A DNA stretch of 64,000 nt, from contig NZ_BNAD01000009.1 in assembly GCF_014653115.1 (NCBI RefSeq), forward strand, positions 1-64,000, in the 5' to 3' direction. Each line of letters opens with the position of its first letter. Positions within the stretch are counted from its first letter, which is position 1. The notes under the pieces were generated by a model. The model ran no database searches and had not been told where the DNA came from. It saw only the letters and a program-made list of their open reading frames with translations. A program made the position numbers and the translations under genes. Below, in pieces: positions 35,718 through 44,993 of the stretch. The stretch comes from Nocardioides flavus (ex Wang et al. 2016). Lineage in GTDB: Bacteria; Actinomycetota; Actinomycetes; Propionibacteriales; Nocardioidaceae.

Positions 35718-36203
35718 GTGGACGAGCAGGGATTCACCGAGTGGGTGGGCGGACGGCAGCGCCAGCTGCTGCGCGCGGCGTACCTGCTGACCGGCGACCT
35801 GCACCGCGCCGAGGACCTCGTGCAGGAGGCGCTGACCAAGGTCGCGCTGCGCTGGACGCGGCTCGCCGACGGCAACCCCACGGCGTACGCCCTGCGCATC
35901 ATCGCGCGCGACAACATCTCGTGGTGGCGGTGTCGCCGCGACGTGCCGACCGACTGCCTCGACGACGCCGGCGCCAGCCACGAGCCCGAGATCGCCTTGG
36001 TCGTACGCCGCGCGCTGGCGCGCCTGACGCCCGCGCAGCGAGCCGTGCTGGTGCTGCGGCACTTCGAGGACCTCACCGAGCGCGAGACGGCGGACGTGCT
36101 GGGCGTGTCCATCGGCACCGTGAAGAGCCAGAACGCAGCCGCCCTGACGCGGTTGCGCACCGGAGCGCCCGAGCTCCTCAGCCTCATCGGGAGGACGCCA
36201 TGA
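35718..36203 (+). CDS. SigE-family (ECF-like) RNA polymerase sigma factor
   Basis: A 161-aa sigma-70-like factor. Region 2 shows LLRAAYLLTGDLHRAEDLVQEALTKVALRW; region 4 shows LTPAQRAVLVLRHFEDLTERETADVLGVSIGTVKS, a complete HTH. The wording fits the actinobacterial SigE family of small ECF factors. GTG start with GGGGGACGA upstream. Its stop overlaps the ATG of the following membrane protein (ATGA), so that protein is probably its anti-sigma or sensor partner. Confidence 0.92.
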   Translation: MDEQGFTEWVGGRQRQLLRAAYLLTGDLHRAEDLVQEALTKVALRWTRLADGNPTAYALRIIARDNISWWRCRRDVPTDCLDDAGASHEPEIALVVRRALARLTPAQRAVLVLRHFEDLTERETADVLGVSIGTVKSQNAAALTRLRTGAPELLSLIGRTP

Positions 36204-37420
36204 CCGATCTCCGCCCGCTCCTCGACCGCGCGACCGAGCACGTCGCCTCGCCCGACCTGGCCGGACGGGCGCTCGCAGCGGCCCACCGGCGGCGCGTGCG
36301 GCGTACGGCTGTGGGGGCGCTCGCCGCGGTCGTGCTGCTCGGCGGCGGCGTCGCGTGGCTGGTGCAGGACCCGACGCCGAGGCCCGGGGTGGTGGACAGG
36401 CCGGTGCCGACGCCGACAGCCGCGCCGTCGGTCATCGACGACGACCCCGCGACGCAGCCGATCTGGGATCCGTTCACCGTCGTGGACGCGCCGCGCCGCG
36501 CGAGCACGCTCCCGGACGTCCTCGATCCGCCGGAGGATCCGCCCAGCCTCGCCGAGGCGCCGTTGCCGGACTTCGTGGTCGCGTGGCCGGAGGAGGGGAC
36601 TGACCTGCGCGTGCTCGCGACCAATGGTGAGTGGCGCTCGGTGCCGGGCACCGCGAACGCCATCCGGGGGACCTTCCGCGACGTCGTCAGTCCGGCGATC
36701 AGCCCGGACGGCGACCGGGTGGCGATGGCGGTCGACGCGGGCGTCCTGGTGGTCGAGGCGACGACCGGTCAGCAGAGCATCGTGCCGTGGCCGCCGGAGC
36801 TGGCCGGTCCGGTCGACTCCCGCCCCGGCCTGCACTGGCTGCCGGGGGACGAGGGCTTCGTCGTCCTGCACTGGAAGCGCCCGTGGCTGGTGGGTCTCGA
36901 CGGAACAGGGGAGCCGGCGCCGTTCGGTGGACCGTACGGCAGCGGCGTGATGGTGGACCCCGACGACGGCACGATCCGTGAACGCACCCGGGCGTACGGT
37001 CGGCTCCGGACGTGGAACTCCGCCGACGACGTGTCGTCGGTGTCGCTCGGTGGCTACGGAGAGCGCTACGTCACCCGCTTCGGACTGGTGGCCTACACGG
37101 GCAACCCGGGACCGAACGGCGTGGCACTGATGAGCGGTCCCGTCGTCGTCGATCCGGGCACCGGCGAGATCCTCGGCTACGCGCCGGTCGAGGACCGCGA
37201 TTCCGTCTACAGCGACAACGCCCACCTGACGGCGCTCGGCTTCGTCGACCCCGACACCGTGCTGCTGATGGTGACGCCGATGGACTTCCGGACCATGAGG
37301 CCCGAGGACGGCGTCACGCACGTGGTGTCGTGGGACTTCCGCACCGGCGACTTCGCGAGGCTCACCAGTGGCGGGCCGGCAATGCGATGGATCGCGGTTG
37401 CGCCGGGCCTCGTCGACTGA
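36200..37420 (+). CDS. Membrane-anchored beta-propeller-like protein, putative sigma regulator
   Basis: The 406-aa protein has a short cytoplasmic N-terminus (about 1-38, RALAAAHRRRVRRTA), one transmembrane helix (about 39-57, VGALAAVVLLGGGVAWLV), and a large extracytoplasmic part with WD40/TolB-like strand repeats (SPAISPDGDRVAMAVDAG, LHWLPGDEGFVVL, DPDTVLLMVTPMD). It is translationally coupled to the SigE-family sigma gene. The small N-terminal segment lacks an obvious zinc-binding anti-sigma motif, so an anti-sigma role is only inferred. Confidence 0.75.
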   Translation: MTDLRPLLDRATEHVASPDLAGRALAAAHRRRVRRTAVGALAAVVLLGGGVAWLVQDPTPRPGVVDRPVPTPTAAPSVIDDDPATQPIWDPFTVVDAPRRASTLPDVLDPPEDPPSLAEAPLPDFVVAWPEEGTDLRVLATNGEWRSVPGTANAIRGTFRDVVSPAISPDGDRVAMAVDAGVLVVEATTGQQSIVPWPPELAGPVDSRPGLHWLPGDEGFVVLHWKRPWLVGLDGTGEPAPFGGPYGSGVMVDPDDGTIRERTRAYGRLRTWNSADDVSSVSLGGYGERYVTRFGLVAYTGNPGPNGVALMSGPVVVDPGTGEILGYAPVEDRDSVYSDNAHLTALGFVDPDTVLLMVTPMDFRTMRPEDGVTHVVSWDFRTGDFARLTSGGPAMRWIAVAPGLVD

Positions 37421-37429
37421 TCCCTTCCC

Positions 37430-37435
37430 TAGAGT
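37430..37435 (+). promoter_or_regulatory. Leaderless -10 element of nadE
   Basis: TAGAGT, then 7 nt, then the GTG at 37443. Confidence 0.6.
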
Positions 37436-37442
37436 GATCCTC

Positions 37443-39485
37443 GTGGACTTCTACTCCGCCTACGCCCAGGGCTTCGCCCGGGTCGCGGCCGTCACCTTGC
37501 CGGTGCACCTCGCCGACCCCGCCGCCAACGCCGCCGCCGTCATCGAGCAGGCCCGCGCCTGCCACGACGAGCACGTCGCGGTGGCGGTCTTCCCCGAGCT
37601 GTGCCTGACGGGCTACTCCGTGGACGACCTGTTCCTCCAGGACACGCTGCTCGCGACGGTCGAGGAGGCGATCGCCGAGATCGTCGCGGCGAGCGCGGAC
37701 CTGATGACGGCGCTCGTGGTGGGGGCGCCCGTCGTGCACGGCAACCGGGTCTTCAACGCCGCGGTCGTCATCCACCGTGGCGCGATCCTCGGCGTGGCGC
37801 CGAAGTCCTACCTGCCCAACTACCGCGAGTTCTACGAGCGCCGCTGGTTCGCACCGGGGGACGACCGCGAGCTTGAGTGGATCAGCGTCGCCGGGCAGGA
37901 CGTCCGCTTCGGGCCCGACCTGATCTTCCGGTGCCTCGACGTCCCCGGACTCGACCTGCACGTCGAGGTCTGCGAGGACATGTGGGTGCCGGTCCCGCCG
38001 AGCGCCGAGGCCGCGCTCGCCGGTGCGACGGTGCTGGCCAACCTCAGCGGCTCGCCGATCACGGTCGCGCGGGCCGAGGACCGGCGGCTGCTGGTCCGCA
38101 GCGCGAGCGCGCGGTGCGCGGCGGCGTACGTCTATGCCGCGGCGGGGCAGGGCGAGTCGACCACCGACCTCAGTTGGGACGGCCAGACGATGGTCTATGA
38201 GTGCGGGTCTCTGCTCGGTGAGGGCGAGCGGTTCCCCGAGGGGCCGCGGCGCACCGTCGTCGACGTCGACCTCGACCTGGTCCGGCAGGAGCGGCTGCGG
38301 CAGGGCTCCTTCGACGACAACCGGCGCACGCACCACGAGCGGGTGAACCGCTTCCGCACCGTCGAGTGGGAGCTCGAGCCGCCGGCCGGCGACATCGGGC
38401 TGCTGCGCAAGGTCGACCGCTACCCGTTCGTCCCCGACGACCCCGCGCGCCTCGAGCTCGACTGCTACGAGGCCTACAACATCCAGGTCTCCGGGCTCGA
38501 GCAGCGGCTCAACGCGATCGGGACGCCCAAGGCCGTCATCGGCGTCAGCGGCGGCCTCGACTCCACCCACGCGCTGATCGTGGCGTGCAAGGCGATGGAC
38601 CGGCTCGGCCGCCCGCGCAGCGACGTGCTCGCCTTCACGATGCCCGGGTTCGCGACGGGGGCGACCACCAAGTCGTACGCCACCCGGCTCTCGCAGGCGC
38701 TCGGCGTGACCTTCGAGGAGCTCGACATCCGACCCGCGGCCGAGCAGATGCTGAAGGACCTCGGCCACCCGTACGGTCGCGGTGAGAAGGTCTACGACGT
38801 CACCTTCGAGAACGTCCAGGCCGGGCTGCGCTACGACTACCTCTTCCGGCTCGCCAACCAGCGCGGCGGCATCGTCGTCGGCACCGGCGACCTGTCCGAG
38901 CTCGCGCTCGGCTGGTGCACCTACGGGGTCGGCGACCAGATGTCGCACTACACCGTCAACGCCGGCGTGCCGAAGACGCTCGTGCAGCACCTGATCCGGT
39001 GGGTGATCAGCCACGGCGAGTTCGAGGAGGCCGCCAACGAGGTGCTCGCCGAGATCCTCGAGCAGGAGATCACCCCCGAGCTGATCCCGACCGAGGAGGG
39101 GAAGAAGCCGCAGGCGACCGAGGACTCGGTCGGCCCCTACAACCTCCAGGACTTCACCCTCGCCATGGTCGTGCGCCACGGCTTCCGGCCCCGCCGGATC
39201 GCCTTCCTGGCGTGGCACGCGTGGAAGGACGCCGACGCGGGGGAGTGGCCGCCCGGGTTCCCCGACGACGCGCGGGTGGCCTACTCGCTCGCCGACGTGC
39301 GGGCGTGGCTCGAGGTCTTCGTCAGACGCTTCTTCGCCAACCAGTTCAAGCGCTCGGCGCTGCCCAACGGCCCGAAGGTGAGTCCGAGCGGCACGATGAG
39401 CCCGCGCGGCGACTGGCGGATGCCCAGCGACGCCAAGGGCACGGCCTGGCTCGCCGAGATCGAGCGGGACGTGCCGCAGGGCTGA
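37443..39485 (+). CDS. nadE: Glutamine-dependent NAD+ synthetase
   Basis: This 680-aa two-domain enzyme converts deamido-NAD to NAD, the last step of the pathway. The N-terminal glutaminase (nitrilase fold, about 1-290) has the Glu in [13 protein letters not shown], Lys in [20 protein letters not shown], and Cys in [10 protein letters not shown]. The C-terminal synthetase has the PP-loop [13 protein letters not shown] and [19 protein letters not shown]. Length equals the mycobacterial enzyme (about 680). No Shine-Dalgarno precedes the GTG, but a -10 hexamer lies 7 nt upstream, so the mRNA is likely leaderless. Confidence 0.96.
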   Translation: MDFYSAYAQGFARVAAVTLPVHLADPAANAAAVIEQARACHDEHVAVAVFPELCLTGYSVDDLFLQDTLLATVEEAIAEIVAASADLMTALVVGAPVVHGNRVFNAAVVIHRGAILGVAPKSYLPNYREFYERRWFAPGDDRELEWISVAGQDVRFGPDLIFRCLDVPGLDLHVEVCEDMWVPVPPSAEAALAGATVLANLSGSPITVARAEDRRLLVRSASARCAAAYVYAAAGQGESTTDLSWDGQTMVYECGSLLGEGERFPEGPRRTVVDVDLDLVRQERLRQGSFDDNRRTHHERVNRFRTVEWELEPPAGDIGLLRKVDRYPFVPDDPARLELDCYEAYNIQVSGLEQRLNAIGTPKAVIGVSGGLDSTHALIVACKAMDRLGRPRSDVLAFTMPGFATGATTKSYATRLSQALGVTFEELDIRPAAEQMLKDLGHPYGRGEKVYDVTFENVQAGLRYDYLFRLANQRGGIVVGTGDLSELALGWCTYGVGDQMSHYTVNAGVPKTLVQHLIRWVISHGEFEEAANEVLAEILEQEITPELIPTEEGKKPQATEDSVGPYNLQDFTLAMVVRHGFRPRRIAFLAWHAWKDADAGEWPPGFPDDARVAYSLADVRAWLEVFVRRFFANQFKRSALPNGPKVSPSGTMSPRGDWRMPSDAKGTAWLAEIERDVPQG

Positions 39486-39525
39486 TCTCGCGCGGTGTGT
39501 GAGACACCTTTTCGGGCGTCAGAAC

Positions 39526-39798
39526 ATGGCTCACGCACCGCTTGACGGAACGACCTCAGGCGGGCGGTGGGTGAGGCAGGTTCTGGTGGCGCGGAACCTG
39601 TCCTGCTCACCGCCCGGGCTGTGGCGGGGCAGGCCCTTGCCAGCCGTTGGCGACTGGCTGGAGCGGGATCAGCCGTCGTGGTGGGGCGCATTCCGCGTCG
39701 AGTGCCTGGACACGTGGGCCTACGGCGTCGGCGTACGCCCCGCCCGGGACGCGGGCTGGCGCGTGGTCAGCTGGGAGAAGGGCCCTGACGACGACTGA
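39526..39798 (+). CDS. Possible small protein (90 aa), uncertain
   Basis: In a 394-nt gap between nadE and the next gene, this frame shows actinobacterial codon use in its second half (WLERDQPSWWGAFRVECLDTWAYGVGVRP). The first half is less convincing, and no ribosome site is clear at ATG 39526 (GTG 39499 is an alternative). The flanking DNA, GTGTGAGACACC at 39494 and GGCTCACGCAC at 39528, shows partial inverted symmetry. No homology recognised. Confidence 0.35.
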   Translation: MAHAPLDGTTSGGRWVRQVLVARNLSCSPPGLWRGRPLPAVGDWLERDQPSWWGAFRVECLDTWAYGVGVRPARDAGWRVVSWEKGPDDD

Positions 39799-39879
39799 GC
39801 GGCCGCGCAGGCGACCCGGTGCAACCTCCCTGCCCCGGGGTGCGTCCAGTCAGCGACGGACCACCCACGGGGAGACACC

Positions 39880-40479
39880 ATGACGCACCACACCATCAGC
39901 TCGAGCCTCGCGGTCGCCGGGCTGCTCGCAGGGTCGCTGGCGGCGACGCCGCCCGCCCACGCCCTGGTCGAGGACCGCTCGGCGGGCCGTACGACCCTCA
40001 CCTTCACCGTCGACGACTGCGAGGGCTGCGAGGTCCAGCTGGTCAACGCCCGCCGCACTCTCGACGCCGACGTCGTGCACGTGTGGCAGTCGCGCCCGAA
40101 GCAGGTGCGCGACGGCAAGGTCACCTTCCGCGTCGTCGCGAGGCGTACATGGGGTATGTCCGCCACCGTGCGCGCGCCGTGGGAGGGACACACCGGCTAC
40201 GCCACGACCGTCGCCTGGCGCTACAACGGCGAGGGCGTCGGCGACACCGTCACCCTCGAGGAGGCCGTGACCAAGAAGAAGGCGTCCGCCTGCTGGGAGG
40301 GCGTGCGCAGCCGTGCGGTCACGGTGCCCCTCGTGGTCGAGAAGGTCCGCGTGCGCGGCGTGAAAGGCAAGGTGGCCGGGAGCATCGCGTTCGTCCCGAC
40401 GACCCAGAGCTGGCTCGCGCCGATGCGCGAGGTCTGGGGCGGCGTCCTCGGCTCGCAGGACGTCAACGTCTGCCGGTGA
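39880..40479 (+). CDS. Secreted hypothetical protein
   Basis: A 199-aa protein with a Sec signal (about 1-30, ending TPPAHALVED) and a compact domain with four Cys (DDCEGCEVQL, ASACWEGV, VNVCR) that could form two disulfides. GGGGAGACACC precedes the ATG. It lies alone between nadE and the glutamine synthetase. No family recognised; probably an extracellular or wall-associated beta-rich domain. Confidence 0.78.
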   Translation: MTHHTISSSLAVAGLLAGSLAATPPAHALVEDRSAGRTTLTFTVDDCEGCEVQLVNARRTLDADVVHVWQSRPKQVRDGKVTFRVVARRTWGMSATVRAPWEGHTGYATTVAWRYNGEGVGDTVTLEEAVTKKKASACWEGVRSRAVTVPLVVEKVRVRGVKGKVAGSIAFVPTTQSWLAPMREVWGGVLGSQDVNVCR

Positions 40480-40534
40480 CCGCGGCTCGCCGCTCAACCT
40501 TCGGCGCCGTCGCGGGCCGTCGGCGGGTGCCCCC

Positions 40535-40540
40535 TAGGCT
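40535..40540 (+). promoter_or_regulatory. Leaderless -10 element of the glutamine synthetase gene
   Basis: TAGGCT, then 6 nt, then the ATG at 40547. Confidence 0.6.
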
Positions 40541-40546
40541 GGGGCC

Positions 40547-41893
40547 ATGGGCAAGCAAGAGGACTTCGTACTCCGCGCGCTCGAGGAGCGCGACGTCCGG
40601 TTCGTCCGGCTGTGGTTCACCGACGTGCTCGGGTTCCTCAAGAGCGTGAGCGTGGCCCCGGCGGAGCTGGAGAACGCCTTCGAGGAGGGCATCGGCTTCG
40701 ACGGGTCGGCCATCGAGGGCTTCGCCCGCGTGTACGAGTCCGACATGCTCGCCCACCCCGACGCCTCGACCTTCCAGATCCTGCCGTGGCGCACCGGCGA
40801 CGACGAATGGCCGGCGACCGCCCGGATGTTCTGCGACATCCGGATGCCCGACGGCAGCCCGTCGTACGCGGACCCGCGCCACGTGCTCAAGCGCACGCTG
40901 AGCGCGGCCGCCGACAAGGGGTTCACGTTCTACACGCACCCCGAGATCGAGTTCTACCTCTTCAAGGACATGCCCGGGAAGGGCGACGAGCCGCAGCCGG
41001 TGGACCGCAGCGGCTTCTTCGACCACACTGCGCAGTCGCGAGGCGCCGACTTCCGCCGTGAGGCGATCACCATGCTCGAGGCGATGGGCATCTCGGTGGA
41101 GTTCAGCCACCACGAGGGCGGGCCCGGGCAGCAGGAGATCGACCTGCGCTACGCCGACGCACTCACCACCGCCGACAACATCATGACCTTCCGCACCGTC
41201 ATCCGTGAGGTCGCGCTCGGCCAGGGCATCTGGGCCTCCTTCATGCCCAAGCCGTTCACCACCCACCCGGGCTCGGGCATGCACACCCACGTGTCGCTGT
41301 TCGAGGGTGACCGCAACGCGTTCTTCGAGGCCGGTGCCGAGTACCAGCTGTCGCGGACCGGCCGCCAGTTCATCGCCGGCATCCTGCGCCACGCCAGCGA
41401 GATCAGCGTCGTGACCAACCAGTGGGTCAACTCCTACAAGCGCCTGCTCGGTGGCGGCGAGGCGCCGTCCGGCGTGTGCTGGGGCCACAACAACCGCTCC
41501 GCGATGGTCCGCGTCCCGATGTACAAGCCCAACAAGGGCCAGTCGACGCGCGTGGAGCTGCGCACCATCGACGCCGCCTGCAACCCCTACCTGGCGTTCG
41601 CCGTTGTCCTCGGCGCGGGCATGAAGGGCATCGAGGAGGGCTACGAGCTGCCGCGGGAGGCGGAGGACGACGTCTGGTCCCTCACCGAGCGTGAGCGCAA
41701 GGCCCTCGGCATCACCCCGCTGCCCCGCAGCCTGTGGGACGCGATCGGCATCGCCGAGGACTCCGAGCTGCTCGCCGAGACGCTGGGCGAGCACGTCTTC
41801 GACTTCTTCCTGCGCAACAAGCGTGCGGAGTGGGAGGAGTACCGCACGCAGGTCTCCGCCTACGAGCGCGACCGGATGCTCCCGGTCCTCTGA
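40547..41893 (+). CDS. glnA: Type I glutamine synthetase, GlnA2 class
   Basis: The 448-aa enzyme shows GS motifs in order: IGFDGSAIEGFARVYESDM (latch/Asp loop), PEIEFYLF (metal-binding Glu), PKPFTTHPGSGMHTHVSLF (ammonium/metal site), NRSAMVRVP (ATP site) and RTIDAACNPYLAF. It is closest in wording and gene order to mycobacterial GlnA2 followed by glnE. The usual adenylylation loop (N-L-Y-x-L-P) is replaced by EEGYELPREAEDD, so control by GlnE is uncertain. Might also act on polyamines or analogues, as some GlnA-like actinobacterial enzymes do. Leaderless start. Confidence 0.95.
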   Translation: MGKQEDFVLRALEERDVRFVRLWFTDVLGFLKSVSVAPAELENAFEEGIGFDGSAIEGFARVYESDMLAHPDASTFQILPWRTGDDEWPATARMFCDIRMPDGSPSYADPRHVLKRTLSAAADKGFTFYTHPEIEFYLFKDMPGKGDEPQPVDRSGFFDHTAQSRGADFRREAITMLEAMGISVEFSHHEGGPGQQEIDLRYADALTTADNIMTFRTVIREVALGQGIWASFMPKPFTTHPGSGMHTHVSLFEGDRNAFFEAGAEYQLSRTGRQFIAGILRHASEISVVTNQWVNSYKRLLGGGEAPSGVCWGHNNRSAMVRVPMYKPNKGQSTRVELRTIDAACNPYLAFAVVLGAGMKGIEEGYELPREAEDDVWSLTERERKALGITPLPRSLWDAIGIAEDSELLAETLGEHVFDFFLRNKRAEWEEYRTQVSAYERDRMLPVL

Positions 41894-41912
41894 GGCCGGG
41901 GAACTGACGACG

Positions 41913-44912
41913 GTGACGGGCTCGTCCGGGTCCTTCGTCCGCAAGGGCTTCGTCGACGGCGCGGCCGCGGCCCGTGGCGTCGAGCGGCTCGGGGACGCCG
42001 GGCTCCCGCTCACCGACCAGCTCGCTGCGACCGCCGACCCCGATGCGGCCCTCGAAGGGCTGCTGCGCCTCGCCGACGCGCTCGACGAGGCTGGCGCCGG
42101 CTCCGGCGCCGGTCGCGAGATGCTCGCCGAGGTGGCCGACGACGAGGGCACCGCGATGCGGCTGTGCAGCGTCCTCGGCGCCAGCGCCGCCCTCACCCAC
42201 CACCTCGTCCGCCACCCCGAGCACTGGCGCGAGCTGACCGACCCGACGCTGGGCAGCACCCGCGCCGCGGCGTACGCAGTGCGCGAGTCGATGCTCGTCG
42301 CGGTCGGCGCCGACCCGCAGGCCGCCGACCCGGTCGCGGGCCTGCCCGACGCGGAGGCGGTCGACGCCCTGCGGGTGGAGTACCGCCGGATCCTGCTGCG
42401 GCTCGCCTCCCGCGACCTCGCCCATCACGTCGGCGTCGACGACGCCGCCGCCGAGATCTCCGACCTCGCCGCCGCGACCCTCGACGCCGCGCTCGCGATC
42501 GCCCGGGCGCGTGTCGGCGAGACCGCGCAGGCGGCCCGGCTCGCGGTGATCGCGATGGGCAAGTGCGGCGGCCACGAGCTCAACTACGTCTCCGACGTCG
42601 ACGTCGTCTTCGTCTACGAGCCCGCCGCGACCGAGTCGGGGAGGGTGGACGACGGCGTCGCGCTGCGTGCCGCCACCCAGCTGGCGTCGCAGCTGATGCG
42701 GATCTGCTCCGACCACACCCGGGAGGGCACGATCTGGCCGGTCGACGCCAACCTGCGGCCCGAGGGCAGCCAGGGACCGCTGGTCCGCACGCTCGCCAGC
42801 CACCAGGGCTACTACGAGAAGTGGGCCAAGACCTGGGAGTTCCAGGCGCTGCTCAAGGCCAGGCCGGTCGCCGGCGACGCCGACCTCGGGCGGCGCTACT
42901 GCGAGATGGTCGCCCCGCTGGTGTGGAGCGCGGCCGAGCGCGACGGCTTCGTCGCCGACGTCCAGTCGATGCGGCGCCGGGTCGTCGACCACATCCCGGC
43001 CCACGAGGCCGAGCGCCAGCTCAAGCTCGGGTCGGGCGGCCTGCGCGACGTCGAGTTCGCCGTGCAGCTGCTCCAGCTCGTGCACGGGCGCGCCGATCCC
43101 ACGCTCCGCGACGGGGCGACGCTCAGCGCGCTCGCGGCGCTGACCCAGGGGGGTTACGTCGGACGCGCGGACGGCGAGAAGCTCCACGAGGCGTACGCGT
43201 TCCTGCGCACCCTCGAGCACCGCATCCAGCTACACCAGCTCCGCCGCACCCACGTCGTCCCCGACGACGACGCGTCACTGCGGCGGCTCGGCCGGTCGCT
43301 GGGCTACTTCTCCGAGCCGGCTGCACAGCTCGACAAGCAGTGGCGCTTCCACCGCCGCGAGGTGCGCCGGCTCCACGAGAAGATCTTCTACCGGCCGCTG
43401 CTCGGCGCCGTCGCCAAGCTGCCCGGCACCGAGGCGCGCCTGTCGCTGGGCGCCGCGGAGGAGCGCCTGGCGGCTCTCGGGTACGCCGACCCGCGCGCGG
43501 CGCTGCGCCACCTCGAGGCCCTGACGAGCGGGGTCTCGCGCACCTCCGACATCCAGCGCACGCTGCTACCGGTGCTGCTGGAGTGGTTCGCCGACTCGCC
43601 CGACCCGGACGCCGGGCTGTTCGGGTTCCGCCGGATCAGCGAGAGCCTGGGGCGCACGCCGTGGTACCTCACGATGCTCCGCGACGAGGGCGAGGTCGCC
43701 GAGCGCCTCGCCTACGTCCTCGGCACCTCGCGCTACGCCACCGACCTGCTGGAGCGCGAGCCGCAGGGCGTGAAGATGCTGGGGGAGTCGCTGGTGCCGC
43801 TGAGCGCCGAGGCCGTGCTCGCCGAGATGCAGGCGCTGGTGGAGCGGGCCGAGTCGCCGGAGGCCGCGGTCGTGGCGGTCCGGGCCGTACGCCGCCGCGA
43901 GCTGCTGCGGATCGCGTGCGGCGAGCTCGTGGCCGGCACCGACGTGGCGCTGGTGGGCCAGGGCCTGAGCCGGCTCACCGACGCCACGCTCCAGGCCACC
44001 CTCGACATCGCCACCGAGTCCGTACGCCGCCAGCGAGGCCTCGAGTCCGCAGCGAGCCGGATCGCGGTCATCGCGATGGGCCGCTACGGGGGCTTCGAGC
44101 TGTCCTACGGCAGCGACGCCGACGTGATGTTCGTGCACGAGCCCGTCGAGGGCCACGACGCGCAGGCGGCGTCGTCCTTCGCGACGGCCGTGGTCTCGGA
44201 GCTGCGCCGCCTGCTGTCGCTGCCGGCGAGCGACCCGCCCCTCGAGGTCGACCCCGACCTGCGACCCGAGGGCAAGAACGGCCCGATGGTGCGCACGGTC
44301 GAGTCGTACGCCGCCTACTACGCCAAGTGGTCGAGCGTGTGGGAGTTCCAGGCCCTGCTGCGGGCCGACGCCATCGCGGGTGACCAGGAGCTGCGTGCCC
44401 GGTTCACCGAGCTGATCGACCCGCTGCGCTTCCCCGCCGACGGCCTGCCCGAGGCCGACGTGGTCGAGGTGCGGCGGATCAAGGCGCGCGTGGACGACGA
44501 GCGGCTGCCGCGCGGTGCCGACCGGCACACCCACCTCAAGCTCGGTCGCGGCGGGCTCGCCGACGTGGAGTGGACCGTGCAGCTGTTGCAGATGCGCCAC
44601 GCAGGACGGGTCGAGGGCCTGCGGACCCCCCAGACCCTGCCCGCGCTGGAGGCGGCCGTCGCGGCGGAGCTGATCACCGAGGACGACGCTGCGACCCTCG
44701 CCGAGGCATGGCGGCTGGTGAGCCGGGTGCGCAACGCCGTCACGCTCGTGCGCGGCAAGCCGTCCGACCAGCTACCGCGCGACGCACAGGAGCGGGCAGC
44801 GGTCGCTCGGGTGCTGGGCTATCCGCAGGGGTCGTCCGACCAGATGGTCAACGACTACCTCCGTACCACCCGCCGCGCCCACGCGGTCGTGGAGCGGGTC
44901 TTCTGGGAGTGA
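41913..44912 (+). CDS. glnE: Bifunctional glutamine synthetase adenylyltransferase/deadenylase
   Basis: This 999-aa regulator has two nucleotidyltransferase halves. The N-terminal one contains GKCGGHELNYVSDVDVVFVYE; the C-terminal one contains GRYGGFELSYGSDADVMFVHE. Each is followed by an LRPEG segment (NLRPEGSQGP and DLRPEGKNGP). The two halves adenylylate and deadenylylate glutamine synthetase in response to nitrogen status. It starts at GTG 19 nt after the glutamine synthetase stop. Length matches mycobacterial GlnE. The main adenylylatable GlnA1 is not in the window. Confidence 0.95.
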   Translation: MTGSSGSFVRKGFVDGAAAARGVERLGDAGLPLTDQLAATADPDAALEGLLRLADALDEAGAGSGAGREMLAEVADDEGTAMRLCSVLGASAALTHHLVRHPEHWRELTDPTLGSTRAAAYAVRESMLVAVGADPQAADPVAGLPDAEAVDALRVEYRRILLRLASRDLAHHVGVDDAAAEISDLAAATLDAALAIARARVGETAQAARLAVIAMGKCGGHELNYVSDVDVVFVYEPAATESGRVDDGVALRAATQLASQLMRICSDHTREGTIWPVDANLRPEGSQGPLVRTLASHQGYYEKWAKTWEFQALLKARPVAGDADLGRRYCEMVAPLVWSAAERDGFVADVQSMRRRVVDHIPAHEAERQLKLGSGGLRDVEFAVQLLQLVHGRADPTLRDGATLSALAALTQGGYVGRADGEKLHEAYAFLRTLEHRIQLHQLRRTHVVPDDDASLRRLGRSLGYFSEPAAQLDKQWRFHRREVRRLHEKIFYRPLLGAVAKLPGTEARLSLGAAEERLAALGYADPRAALRHLEALTSGVSRTSDIQRTLLPVLLEWFADSPDPDAGLFGFRRISESLGRTPWYLTMLRDEGEVAERLAYVLGTSRYATDLLEREPQGVKMLGESLVPLSAEAVLAEMQALVERAESPEAAVVAVRAVRRRELLRIACGELVAGTDVALVGQGLSRLTDATLQATLDIATESVRRQRGLESAASRIAVIAMGRYGGFELSYGSDADVMFVHEPVEGHDAQAASSFATAVVSELRRLLSLPASDPPLEVDPDLRPEGKNGPMVRTVESYAAYYAKWSSVWEFQALLRADAIAGDQELRARFTELIDPLRFPADGLPEADVVEVRRIKARVDDERLPRGADRHTHLKLGRGGLADVEWTVQLLQMRHAGRVEGLRTPQTLPALEAAVAAELITEDDAATLAEAWRLVSRVRNAVTLVRGKPSDQLPRDAQERAAVARVLGYPQGSSDQMVNDYLRTTRRAHAVVERVFWE

Positions 44913-44983
44913 AGTTTCTTCCTTCACATCCATAGAGATGAAGCAAAAGGCTTCATCGTGGACAAATGAAGCCATAGCCTTCA
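44910..44983 (+). promoter_or_regulatory. Three TGAAG-N7-CTTCA inverted repeats upstream of satD
   Basis: Perfect repeats of TGAAG-N7-CTTCA lie at 44910-44926, 44939-44955 and 44967-44983, spaced 29 and 28 bp start to start, in an AT-rich stretch ending 10 bp before the satD ATG. The first includes the last base of the glnE stop region. Such identical, evenly spaced sites imply a repressor acting on the satD operon. Confidence 0.75.
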
Positions 44984-44993
44984 CGATGGGGGT

